Translations under genes and position numbers: made by a program | The notes under the pieces: generated by a model | Seen by the model: only the letters and a program-made list of their open reading frames with translations | The model's database searches: none | What the model was told of the DNA's origin: nothing | Assembly (NCBI RefSeq): GCF_008642335.1 | Contig: NZ_CP029191.1 | Location: 4,402,001-4,466,000, forward strand | From: Streptomyces venezuelae | GTDB lineage: Bacteria; Actinomycetota; Actinomycetes; Streptomycetales; Streptomycetaceae | DNA length: 64,000 nt | Direction: 5' to 3' | In this document: in pieces, positions 50,098 through 58,403 of the stretch | Numbering within the stretch: the first letter of the stretch is position 1 | Layout of the letters: every line of letters starts with the position of its first letter

Positions 50098-51000
50098 TTA
50101 CGTTCCTGAGTGCGGGCGGGCCTGAATGCGGTCCAGCGCGTGCTGGATGACCGCCTGCGCCGCGGGATCGATCGTACGGTCGTCGGGCCACGCCAGATAC
50201 AGCCGGCCGTGCATGTCCGGATCGGCGAACGGGACGAGACGCAGTTCCTCGTCCGCCGACCGCACCGCGCCCCGCGGCAGGATCGCCACGCCGAACCCGC
50301 GCGCTGCCATGTCCACCAGGACCTGCGGGTCGCTCGCCGAGAACGCGATGGGCGCGTCGATGCCGGCCGCGGCGAGGGAGGCGTCGAGCTGTCGCCGGGT
50401 GCCGCTGTCGCTCGGCAGCGAGAGCAGTTGCCGGGACGCGAGCTCCTTGAGCAGCACGGATTCCCGCTCCGCGTACTCGTCGTCGGCGCGCAGCACCGCG
50501 ACGAGGGGGTCGGCGAGGATGACCTCCGTGCGCAGGAACGACGGGGGCTCTCCGGCCAACCCGAGGAAGGCCATGTCGAGTTCGCCGTCCTTCAGCGCGT
50601 CGACGAGGTCGTCGGTGCCGCCCTGACGCAACGCGACCTCCACGGTGGGATGCTCCGCCTGGAACTCGGCGAGCATGCCGGGCACGTCCAGGGTCGCCAC
50701 CACGGTCACCATGCCGACGTTCACCTGGCCCCGCAGCAGCCCCGCCACCTGGTCGACCGCGAGTCTGGCGTCGCGGATCGCGGCCAACGCGGCCTTGGCA
50801 TAGGGGAGCAGGGCCTCACCGACCGCGGTGGGGCGGACCGTACGTCCGGACCGGTCGAGCAGTTCGTACCCGAGTTCCCGTTCCAGCCGGCGGATCTGCG
50901 CGCTCACTCCCGGTTGTGTCACATGGACCCTGGCCGCTGCCCTGGTGAAGTTGCCGTCCTCGACGACAGCGACGAAGTACTCGAGCTGGCGTATCTCCAT
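50098..51000 (-). CDS. LysR-family transcriptional regulator B
   Basis: 300 residues. The DNA-binding domain (IRQLEYFVAVVEDGNFTRAAARVHVTQPGVSAQIRRLE) is a close relative of LysR A at 42183; the ligand-binding domain differs more. ATG 51000. It is convergent with the exporter and divergent from the APS kinase gene, so it may regulate the sulfation genes from the intergenic region at 51001-51227. Confidence 0.9.
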   Translation of the reverse strand: MEIRQLEYFVAVVEDGNFTRAAARVHVTQPGVSAQIRRLERELGYELLDRSGRTVRPTAVGEALLPYAKAALAAIRDARLAVDQVAGLLRGQVNVGMVTVVATLDVPGMLAEFQAEHPTVEVALRQGGTDDLVDALKDGELDMAFLGLAGEPPSFLRTEVILADPLVAVLRADDEYAERESVLLKELASRQLLSLPSDSGTRRQLDASLAAAGIDAPIAFSASDPQVLVDMAARGFGVAILPRGAVRSADEELRLVPFADPDMHGRLYLAWPDDRTIDPAAQAVIQHALDRIQARPHSGT

Positions 51001-51227
51001 AACTGACCGATCTAGGCTTCAGTACAAACAGATATTGGACGCCCGGTAAACGCCGGGACAATACTGACGGGGTCTTTACGGGGATACTCGAGCTTTTCGC
51101 GAGTAATGCATGCTGCATTTTTCGGCGTGCCAAAATTTTCTGAGGGATTTTACAGCAGTGCAGTCGTGCTGTGAAGAGTTCGCCCGCGCCGAACGGGCCA
51201 CCGTACGTCCATCGAGGGGAGCCATCC
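51001..51227. promoter_or_regulatory. Divergent region between LysR B and the APS kinase gene
   Basis: 227 bp, clearly lower in GC. It includes inverted repeats TACTCG/CGAGTA (about 51084-51106), ATGCA/TGCAT followed by a T run (51107-51124) and ACAGCA/TGCTGT (51152-51172). At least one of these should be a LysR operator. Confidence 0.45.
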
Positions 51228-51785
51228 ATGGGAACCACGGGAGTTGGAGGCGCCGATTCCGGCGGCGCGGTCATCTGGGTGACCGGGCTTGCCGAGGCCG
51301 GCAAGACGACGGTCGCCCGCGAACTGGTCCGTCAGCTGCTCCAGCGCGGGCAGCAGCCGATCCTGCTCGACGGCAACGAGGTGCGGACCGCGCTTGGCAT
51401 GATGACCTCCGGTTTTGACCGCGAAAGCCGGATAAAGACATCCATGACCTACGCGCGCCTCTCCCAACTGCTCGCGGAGCAGGGACATCTGGTGGTCGTC
51501 GCGACCATCTCGCTGTTCCACGAGGTGCAGCGGCACAACCGCGAGAACCAGCCCGACTACTTCGAGGTGCTGCTCGACGTGCCCGTCGAGGAACTCAAGC
51601 GGCGCGACAGCAAGGGCGTCTACAGCGGGAACGACGAGAAGGACGTGGTCGGAATCGGTCAGTCCGCCGAGTTTCCGACCGACCCGGATCTCGTCGTCAC
51701 CAACTACGGGGACGTCGACCCGAAGGCCGCGGCCACGATGATTCGTCTCGCGCACGAGGAGCGGTTGTCGGCGCGAGTGGCTTAG
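51228..51785 (+). CDS. cysC: Adenylylsulfate (APS) kinase
   Basis: 185 residues of the APS kinase family: WVTGLAEAGKTTVARELVRQL (Walker A), LLDGNEVRTALG (APS contact), FDRESRIKTSMTYARLSQLL. It phosphorylates APS to PAPS, the universal sulfate donor. The Walker A reads GLAEAGKTT instead of the usual GLSGSGKST, so it is a divergent member. The sulfotransferase two genes downstream needs PAPS, so this gene probably supplies the donor for pathway sulfation rather than for cysteine synthesis. ATG 51228 has GAGGGGAG upstream. Confidence 0.82.
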   Translation: MGTTGVGGADSGGAVIWVTGLAEAGKTTVARELVRQLLQRGQQPILLDGNEVRTALGMMTSGFDRESRIKTSMTYARLSQLLAEQGHLVVVATISLFHEVQRHNRENQPDYFEVLLDVPVEELKRRDSKGVYSGNDEKDVVGIGQSAEFPTDPDLVVTNYGDVDPKAAATMIRLAHEERLSARVA

Positions 51786-51857
51786 CGGCGGGTATTCCAA
51801 GGGCTCGTCCTTCCCCTTCGTAATTCTGATTTCAGTGAACTTTTTAAGGAGTGCCGC

Positions 51858-52652
51858 ATGACGACGTCGACCACCAAGCTCAAGCACGGAGACTTCACCG
51901 ACCTGGCGAAGGACTACTCGAAGTACCGCGAGGGATACGCGACGTCGGTGCGGGACGCGCTCATCGGACTCGTGGGCCGCCCGGCCGCCGAGCTCGACGC
52001 CGTCGACGTCGGCGCCGGCACCGGCCTGTGGACCCGCATCGTCGCGGACGGCGGCTTCCGCTCGGTCACCGCGGTCGAGCCGAACGACAACATGCGGGCC
52101 GAAGGCATCTCGGACTCCAAGGGTTACTCGATCTCCTGGCGCGCCGGGAAGGGTGAGGAGACCGGGCTCGACGACAACTCGGCCGACCTGATCAGCATGG
52201 CGTCCTCCTTCCACTGGGTGGACTTCGAGGTGGGCACCGCCGAGTTCTGCCGCGTCCTGCGGCCCGGCGGCTGGTTCGTCGCGCTCTACAATCCGCGGCT
52301 GATCGAGGTCAATCCGGTTCTCGTGGACATCGAGAACGAGCTCAAGCGCCTGATGGGCGAGCGCAAGCGGATCACCTCGGCCCACCCGCAGATGATCAAG
52401 GAGCTGTCGGACAAGTTCAACGCCAGCCCGCGCTTCGACGACGTCGTCGTCCTTGAGGGCCGGCACTCCGTCGAGCAGAGCATCGACCACTACATCGGCC
52501 TGTGGCAGTCGGTGAACGACGTGCGGGTCCAGCTCGGCGACGCCAAGTTCGAGCAGTTCCTCGACTACATCCGCGAGCGCCTCGCGGACGCGGAGAAGCT
52601 CGAGGTCACCTACCTGACCAGGGCGGTCGCGGCCCGCAGCGCCAAGAAGTGA
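51858..52652 (+). CDS. Class I SAM-dependent methyltransferase
   Basis: 264 residues. Motif I is VDVGAGTGLWTRIVA (about residue 49), the acidic loop is AVEPNDNMRAEG, motif post II is SMASSFHWVD and motif III is RVLRPGGWFVALYNPR. The FHWVD signature places it with UbiE-like small-molecule methyltransferases. A helical C-terminal region of about 90 residues covers the active site. AAGGAG precedes ATG 51858. Probably O-methylates the pathway product, before or after sulfation. Confidence 0.87.
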   Translation: MTTSTTKLKHGDFTDLAKDYSKYREGYATSVRDALIGLVGRPAAELDAVDVGAGTGLWTRIVADGGFRSVTAVEPNDNMRAEGISDSKGYSISWRAGKGEETGLDDNSADLISMASSFHWVDFEVGTAEFCRVLRPGGWFVALYNPRLIEVNPVLVDIENELKRLMGERKRITSAHPQMIKELSDKFNASPRFDDVVVLEGRHSVEQSIDHYIGLWQSVNDVRVQLGDAKFEQFLDYIRERLADAEKLEVTYLTRAVAARSAKK

Positions 52653-52704
52653 CCGGCGAGCGACACGACGGGCCACCCGACGGACGAGAGACGGGACTTC
52701 TGAC

Positions 52705-53613
52705 ATGACCGAGGACTCCGCCAGGGAACTGCGTCCGGACGAGCTGGCCCGGCGCAGCGCGCGCCTGCTGGGCGAGGACGACATCGTCGTCGCCGGTGAC
52801 CCGGGTTCCGGGCAGGCGCTCGTGGCCAACATCGTGTTCGAGCTCGGCTTCGACTACCTCGACCCGTACGTCGAGTCGCCCGACGAGGCGGACGGCGCGT
52901 CGCAGTCGGTGGAGAGCCGCCTCGACTACTACCGGCAGCGTCTCGCGGCGACGTCCGAGAAGAGCCAGGCGGCGCTGGACCGGGCGGCGAGCGGGGCCGT
53001 CGCCAAGCGGTTCATCAAGACGCACTTCTATCCCGAGGTGTTCGCGGAGTCCGCGGTCAACACCGCGATCCTGGTGGTGCGGGACCCGCGCGACACCATC
53101 TACTCGTCGTACAAGTGGTTCTCGTCCTTCGGCGGCTCCTGGATACCGGACGCCGCGGACATGATCGGGAAGCTCACCTACCCCGACTTCCTCGACCGCG
53201 TCAGGCTCGGGGACGGAGAGCCCTCGATCCCCGGCTGGGCCCGTTTCTACCGGAGCTGGCTGGAGGCGGCGCCGGAGTTCTCGAAGTTCGCCGTCGTACG
53301 GTTCGAGGACCTGAAGTCCCACCCGGTGGGCGCCATCACCGCGATGCTGGCGGCGCTGGGGCTCGCGGTGCCGCCCGAGGTCGTCGAACAGGCCGCCGAG
53401 CGCAGCTCGTTCAAGGCGATGCGGGCCCGTGAGGACGCGGCGTCCGCGGGTGAGGACGACACCACGAAGAACGCCCGCATCATGCGGCGCGGCCAAGTGG
53501 GCGAGTGGCGCGAGTGGATCGGGGAGGGCGACCTGGCGGAACGCTTCGCCCACCCGGGTCTGGTCGCCACCGCGGCGCGGTTCGGGTACGACGCGACGCC
53601 GACGACCCCGTAA
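52705..53613 (+). CDS. PAPS-dependent sulfotransferase
   Basis: 302 residues of the Sulfotransfer_1 fold. The 5'-phosphosulfate loop is VVAGDPGSGQALVAN (about residue 29), the catalytic basic residues are in KRFIKTHFYPEV and the 3'-phosphate motif is VVRDPRDTIYSSYKWF (about 129). The C-terminal RRGQVGEWREWI corresponds to the RKGxxGDWKxxF motif of the family. It would transfer sulfate from PAPS to a hydroxyl group. The hairpin after it (53633-53663) marks the end of the cysC-methyltransferase-sulfotransferase unit. Confidence 0.87.
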   Translation: MTEDSARELRPDELARRSARLLGEDDIVVAGDPGSGQALVANIVFELGFDYLDPYVESPDEADGASQSVESRLDYYRQRLAATSEKSQAALDRAASGAVAKRFIKTHFYPEVFAESAVNTAILVVRDPRDTIYSSYKWFSSFGGSWIPDAADMIGKLTYPDFLDRVRLGDGEPSIPGWARFYRSWLEAAPEFSKFAVVRFEDLKSHPVGAITAMLAALGLAVPPEVVEQAAERSSFKAMRAREDAASAGEDDTTKNARIMRRGQVGEWREWIGEGDLAERFAHPGLVATAARFGYDATPTTP

Positions 53614-53632
53614 TACGGGGGCAAGTAGGGGA

Positions 53633-53663
53633 GGGCCGGGTCACCCGTCACGTGACCCGGCCC
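53633..53663 (+). terminator. Terminator after the sulfotransferase gene
   Basis: Twelve perfect base pairs GGGCCGGGTCAC/GTGACCCGGCCC with a seven-base loop, 20 bp past the stop. Confidence 0.8.
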
Positions 53664-53733
53664 CCACTGCTGTCCGGCGCCGCTCGCGCGAGACCCGCGG
53701 TTACGACGCTCACGCGGTGGGGAGCGATCGACC

Positions 53734-54282
53734 ATGGTCGACAAAGTGCTGACAGCTGAGGAGGTCGCCGCCCGGCATGGGCTGCGGCCGCTGCCCGTGG
53801 AGGGCGGACTGTACCGGCGGACCTGGGCGGGACCGCCCGACGCGACCGGGCGCCCCGCGGGCTCGGCGATCATCGTGCTCCTCACCACCGCCCCCGGCGA
53901 CTTCTCCGCCCTGCACCGCCTGCCCACCGACGAGATCTGGCACTTCTACGAGGGCGACGCGCTGGAGTTGCTGCTCCTCGCCCCCGACGGCACCGACCGC
54001 ACGGCCGCCCTGGGACCCGGCGGCGATGTGCAGCTGGTCGTCCCCGCGGGCACGTGGATGGGCGCGCACGTCCCGGCCGACGGCGGGCCGCATGGCTGGG
54101 CGCTGTTCGGGACGACCATGGCACCCGGTTTCGTCGAGGAGGATTACGAGGGCGGGGACGCGGACGAGTTGAGCGCGCGGTACCCGGGGCGGGCGGGGCT
54201 CATCCGGGCCTTGTGCCGGGCGGGGGAACCGCTGCGGATGCCCTCGGGCGACGGCGAGGAGGTGGCTGGACATGGTGAGTGA
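53734..54282 (+). CDS. Cupin-fold protein (DUF985)
   Basis: 182 residues of the cupin_5 family: HRLPTDEIWHFYEGDALELLLL and VVPAGTWMGAHVPADGGPHGWALFG hold the two cupin motifs with His and Glu residues that could bind a metal. Related proteins act as sugar-phosphate isomerases or are uncharacterised. Starts at ATG 53734 and ends 11 bp inside the following SDR gene, so the two are coupled. Link to the sulfation pathway is by position only. Confidence 0.78.
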   Translation: MVDKVLTAEEVAARHGLRPLPVEGGLYRRTWAGPPDATGRPAGSAIIVLLTTAPGDFSALHRLPTDEIWHFYEGDALELLLLAPDGTDRTAALGPGGDVQLVVPAGTWMGAHVPADGGPHGWALFGTTMAPGFVEEDYEGGDADELSARYPGRAGLIRALCRAGEPLRMPSGDGEEVAGHGE

Positions 54283-55069
54283 GGCAGGGGTTCCGCGGGA
54301 CGAGACGCTGCCCTGGCTGGGCGGCAGGGTCGCGCTGGTGACCGGGGCCAGCGGAGGGATCGGCGCCGGGATCGCCCGGCGGTTCGCGCGGGCGGGCGCG
54401 GCGGTCGTCGTGCACTACCGGCGGGGCAAGGAGCGGGCCGAGGAGGTGGCCGGGGGGATCGTCGCGGCGGGCGGTGACGCCGTCGCCGTACCGGCGGACC
54501 TCACGCGCGAGGAGGAGTGCCACCGGCTGGTCGAGGAGGCGCGGGCCTGGCGGGGGCGGCTCGACGCGCTGGTCAACAACGCCGGCATCCAGCCCCTGCA
54601 GGAGCTGGCCGGCATGTCGGCGGCGGACTGGCGGGAGCTGTCCGAGGCGAACGTGACGAGTGCGTTCTGCTGCACGCAGGCGGCCGCGGAGGTCATGGCC
54701 GGGCAGGACGGCGGCGGTACGGTCACGCAGATCGCGTCCATCGAGGGCTCGCACCCCGCCCCGGCCCACGCGCACTACAGCGCGTCCAAGGCCGCCCTGA
54801 TCATGTTCGCCCGCTCCGCCGCCCTGGAGTACGGGCCGCGCGGCATCCGCGTCAACAGCGTCTCGCCGGGCCTCATCGACCGGCCGGGGCTCGCGGGGGA
54901 CTGGCCCGAGGGCGTGGAGCGGTGGGGCAGGGCGGCGCCGCTCGGCAGGCTCGGCACGCCCGAGGACATCGGCAACGCGTGCGTGTTCCTCGCCTCGGAC
55001 GCGGCGTCGTGGATCACGGGAACGGACCTGGTGGTGGACGGAGGGGTGGGGGCGCGGCCGACCTGGTAG
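54272..55069 (+). CDS. Short-chain dehydrogenase/reductase
   Basis: 265 residues of the classical SDR family. The cofactor motif is VTGASGGIGAG (TGxxxGxG), the NNAG motif is VNNAGIQPL, the catalytic Ser is in ASIEGSHP and the YxxxK is YSASK. VHYRRGKERA after the second strand suggests NADPH. Closing motif ASWITGTDLVVDGG is typical of FabG-like enzymes. Overlaps the cupin gene by 11 bp. It could reduce the aldehyde or a keto group of the pathway product. Confidence 0.88.
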   Translation: MVSEAGVPRDETLPWLGGRVALVTGASGGIGAGIARRFARAGAAVVVHYRRGKERAEEVAGGIVAAGGDAVAVPADLTREEECHRLVEEARAWRGRLDALVNNAGIQPLQELAGMSAADWRELSEANVTSAFCCTQAAAEVMAGQDGGGTVTQIASIEGSHPAPAHAHYSASKAALIMFARSAALEYGPRGIRVNSVSPGLIDRPGLAGDWPEGVERWGRAAPLGRLGTPEDIGNACVFLASDAASWITGTDLVVDGGVGARPTW

Positions 55070-55183
55070 GTCCTGGCGCGGCCCGGGGCAGCCTCTCAGC
55101 AACTTGTGAGGATCCTGTCAGGCCGCCGTCGTGATCCCATTTGCCCCACCGGAATCCGTCGGGCCGTGCCTATCCTCAACGCC

Positions 55184-55978
55184 ATGTGCGCTTTTGTCCT
55201 GGTCGCGGAGGACGACGAGAAGCAGGCCGAGCTGGTCCGCCGCTATCTGGAACGCGAGGGCCACGAGGTCGCCGTCGTCCACGACGGGTCCGCCGCCCTC
55301 GCCGAGGTGCGGCGCAGGCTGCCTGACCTGCTGATCCTCGACGTGATGATGCCGGGCACCGACGGCCTCGAAGTCACCCGTCTCCTCCGGGACGGGAACG
55401 GTCCCACCGAGCTGACCCGCCTCCCGGTCCTGATGCTGACCGCCCGCACCACCGAGGACGACCTCCTCGAAGGTCTCGACACGGGCGCCGACGACTACCT
55501 CACCAAGCCGTACAGTCCCCGCGAGCTCATGGCCCGGGTCCGGACGCTGCTGCGCCGCGCGGGCGGCATCCACGCGCCGCTGCCCGGAACCGACCGGCGG
55601 ATCCTGCGGGTCGGCGGCCTCGTCGTCGACCCGCTGCGGCACGAGGTGACGGTCGACGGGCGGCACGTCGACTGCACGCCGGGCGAGTTCGACCTGCTCA
55701 GCGCCCTCGCGGAGGAGCCGGACCGAGTCTTCACGCGGCCGCAGCTCCTCGACCGTATCCACGGGTCGTCGGGGTACATATCCGCGCGTACGGTCGACGT
55801 GCACGTACTGAATCTCCGCAAGAAGATCGAGTCCGACCCGCGACGGCCCGACCGGCTCCTGACGGTGTTCGGGGTGGGATACAAGTTGGCGGGGATGGGG
55901 GCGGGGATGGGGACGGGGGCGGATGTAGATACCGGTGCCGGTGTCGGCTCCGGCGTGGGGGCGACGCGTGGCGCGTGA
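55184..55978 (+). CDS. OmpR-family response regulator
   Basis: 264 residues. Receiver domain with acidic pocket AEDDE, phospho-acceptor Asp53 in LLILDVMMPG and Lys in LTKPYSP; C-terminal winged helix (TPGEFDLLSALAEEPDRVFTRPQLL ... TVDVHVLNLRKKIE). A Gly/Met/Ala-rich tail (AGMGAGMGTGADVDTG) of about 30 residues is unusual. ATG 55184 gives the family-typical MCAFVLVAEDD start. The stop lies 11 bp inside the kinase gene, which starts at 55968. Confidence 0.9.
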   Translation: MCAFVLVAEDDEKQAELVRRYLEREGHEVAVVHDGSAALAEVRRRLPDLLILDVMMPGTDGLEVTRLLRDGNGPTELTRLPVLMLTARTTEDDLLEGLDTGADDYLTKPYSPRELMARVRTLLRRAGGIHAPLPGTDRRILRVGGLVVDPLRHEVTVDGRHVDCTPGEFDLLSALAEEPDRVFTRPQLLDRIHGSSGYISARTVDVHVLNLRKKIESDPRRPDRLLTVFGVGYKLAGMGAGMGTGADVDTGAGVGSGVGATRGA

Positions 55979-58133
55979 CGTCCCGCTGCGCAAGAGCCTG
56001 CTGGCCCGCCTGCTCGCCGTATCCGTACTGGTCTCCATCGGCTCCATCGCCGCCACCGCGTGGCTCGCCGCGCAGACCACGTCGGGTGCGCTGCGGCAGG
56101 AGCAGGGGCAGGTACTCGCCGACGACGCCCGTATCTACGACAAGCTCCTGGGCGTCGGCGCGACCTCCCCACAGTGGCGGGGCGCCGACGAGGCCGTCCG
56201 AGAACTGTCCCGGCAGACCGGCCGCCGCATCGCCCTCACCACGCAGGAACGCAAGGTCATCGCGGACTCGGCGGCGCCGCCGAAGCGGGGTGGCGCCGCC
56301 GAGGGCGGGGGCTCCGAGGGGCCTGACGCGTCCTCGGAGAACGGCGGCGCCGGGCACGGCGAGAACAGCGGCTCCGGGCACGGCGAGAAGAACAGCGGCT
56401 CCGGGCGCGGCGACAAGGGGACTCTCAAGGACACCTCCAAGGACACCTCCAAGACCGACGGCAAGTCCGGCGCCGCTCCCCTCCCTCCGACCGCCTCCGC
56501 CGTCCTCGACCCGCTCTCCGTCGACAGCGCGCTCACCCCGGGCCGTACGGACGAGACGGCGATGGAGGAGGGGACCACCGGCGCCGCCGACCGCATCGAT
56601 CCGCGGGCGGTCGGCCCGTACCGGCTCACCAGGGTGGAACGTACGCGCCTGAAAGACGCCGCCGACCGGCGCGCGGCCTGCCTGGCGGACCTCGGCATGA
56701 CTCCTCAGGTCGTCGTCGGACCCGGCGGCCGCCCCACCGTCCGCGTCGACCACGACCCGGGCGAGTTCCTGCGGTCCCAATGCCGTACGCCACCACTGGA
56801 GATGCCCACCGCGACCGAGCAGAAGGCCCTGAAGAAGCTCAACGCCCTCACCGGAGCCTGTCTGAAGCGGCAGGGCCTCGCCCCCGTGCCGGTCGGCCTC
56901 GACCTGGAGGGGCGGGGCGGGCCGAAGCCGGTCGCCGCCTCCGTACCGTCGTCGGTGCCGGCCGCGGAGCGGGTCGTACCGGATGGGTCCGACGTACCCG
57001 ACGTACCCGACGGGCCCGACAGCGGGGTCTGGCCCAGTGGTGAGCCGACGGCGATCCGGCCGGACGCCGGGTCCGTCGGGCCCGAGTCCACCACCGCGGC
57101 CACCGCGTCCTGCGTCGACACCGCGCGCCGCGAGCAGCTCGGCCCCTACGTCTCGTCGCCCGCGCTCCTCTTCATCACCAGCTCCGACGGCACCCGGAGC
57201 GCGCCCGCCTTCAGCCTCTCGCGGGCCAACACCATCCGTCTCGCCTGGCTCGCCGCGGCCGTCCTGGCCGTCACGGTCGCCGTCACCGCGCTGGCCGCGA
57301 CCCGGCTGACCCGGCCGCTGCGCGCGCTCACCACCGCGACGCGGCGCATGAAGACGGGCGAGTCGAGCGAGCCGGTCCCCGAGCGGGCCACGCGCTCGGC
57401 CGGTGAGATCAGTCAACTGGCCGCCGCGTTCAACGACATGGCGGCCCACCGCAAGGCCCTGGAGGAACAGCGGAAGGCCATGGTCAGCGACGTGGCGCAC
57501 GAGCTGCGCACGCCGCTGTCCAACATTCGCGGCTGGCTGGAGGCGGCGGAGGACGGGGTCGTCGACACCGACCCCGAACTGGTCACCTCGCTCCTGGAGG
57601 AGGCGCTGCTGCTCCAGCACATCGTCGACGACCTCCAGGATCTGGCGGCAGCCGACGCCGGTACGCTCCGCCTGCACCGCGAGCCGGTGCGGGCCGCCGA
57701 GATCGCCGACCAGGTGGCGGCGGCGCACCAGGCGCGCGCGGACGGGGCGGGGGTACGGCTCAGGGCCACGGCGTTCGGCGACCCGTGGGTGACGGCCGAT
57801 CCGCTGCGGCTGCGGCAGGCGATCGGCAACCTCGTCTCGAACGCCGTCCGTCACACGCCGGAGGGCGGCAGTGTCCGCATCAGCTGCCGTACGACATCGG
57901 AGGGGGTGCTGATCGAGGTCGCCGACACGGGGACGGGGATCGCGGCCGCCGATCTGCCGCACGTCTTCGACCGCTTCTGGCGCGCGGACAAGTCGCGGAC
58001 GCGGGCGACGGGCGGCAGCGGGCTCGGTCTGTCGATCGTGCGGAAACTGGTGGAGGCGCACGACGGGGCGGTGTCCGCGCAGAGCGTTCCGGGGAAGGGC
58101 TCGCTGTTCACGGTGCGGCTGCCGGCGGGGTGA
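55968..58133 (+). CDS. Sensor histidine kinase with large low-complexity extracellular domain
   Basis: 721 residues from GTG 55968. One N-terminal membrane helix (LLARLLAVSVLVSIGSIAATAWLAA), then an extracellular region of about 390 residues that includes a Ser/Gly/Lys-rich stretch (GHGENSGSGHGEKNSGSGRG) and Pro/Asp runs, a second helix (TIRLAWLAAAVLAVTVAVTAL), HAMP, HisKA with the phosphorylated His in VSDVAHELRTPLSN (about 510) and HATPase with N-box GNLVSNAVRHTPEGG. The catalytic part is BaeS-like. Forms a pair with the response regulator upstream. The signal is unknown. Confidence 0.9.
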   Translation: MARDVPLRKSLLARLLAVSVLVSIGSIAATAWLAAQTTSGALRQEQGQVLADDARIYDKLLGVGATSPQWRGADEAVRELSRQTGRRIALTTQERKVIADSAAPPKRGGAAEGGGSEGPDASSENGGAGHGENSGSGHGEKNSGSGRGDKGTLKDTSKDTSKTDGKSGAAPLPPTASAVLDPLSVDSALTPGRTDETAMEEGTTGAADRIDPRAVGPYRLTRVERTRLKDAADRRAACLADLGMTPQVVVGPGGRPTVRVDHDPGEFLRSQCRTPPLEMPTATEQKALKKLNALTGACLKRQGLAPVPVGLDLEGRGGPKPVAASVPSSVPAAERVVPDGSDVPDVPDGPDSGVWPSGEPTAIRPDAGSVGPESTTAATASCVDTARREQLGPYVSSPALLFITSSDGTRSAPAFSLSRANTIRLAWLAAAVLAVTVAVTALAATRLTRPLRALTTATRRMKTGESSEPVPERATRSAGEISQLAAAFNDMAAHRKALEEQRKAMVSDVAHELRTPLSNIRGWLEAAEDGVVDTDPELVTSLLEEALLLQHIVDDLQDLAAADAGTLRLHREPVRAAEIADQVAAAHQARADGAGVRLRATAFGDPWVTADPLRLRQAIGNLVSNAVRHTPEGGSVRISCRTTSEGVLIEVADTGTGIAAADLPHVFDRFWRADKSRTRATGGSGLGLSIVRKLVEAHDGAVSAQSVPGKGSLFTVRLPAG

Positions 58134-58198
58134 GGGCGGGCTGTGGCGGTGGGTACGGGGGCGGACCGTCGCCGGTGCGTGAGGGCGGGCAGGGCGAA

Positions 58199-58231
58199 AG
58201 CCCCGGTCGGTCACCTCCGCCGACCGGGGCT
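58199..58231 (+). terminator. Terminator of the two-component operon
   Basis: Twelve perfect base pairs AGCCCCGGTCGG/CCGACCGGGGCT with a nine-base loop, followed by CTCTCTG. Confidence 0.85.
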
Positions 58232-58403
58232 CTCTCTGCCCCCGGACCCAGCCGCGGCGGCGACACTCCCCCGAGCAACGCGCTGTGCGCGAGTACCGGC
58301 GGGCCAGGTCCGATGAAGAGATCACATCAGGCCACGCCAACAGATCGCTAACATGTGGCCAACGGTCCTGCGGTACGGCGCGACATGGCATGGGGGGAAG
58401 GCG

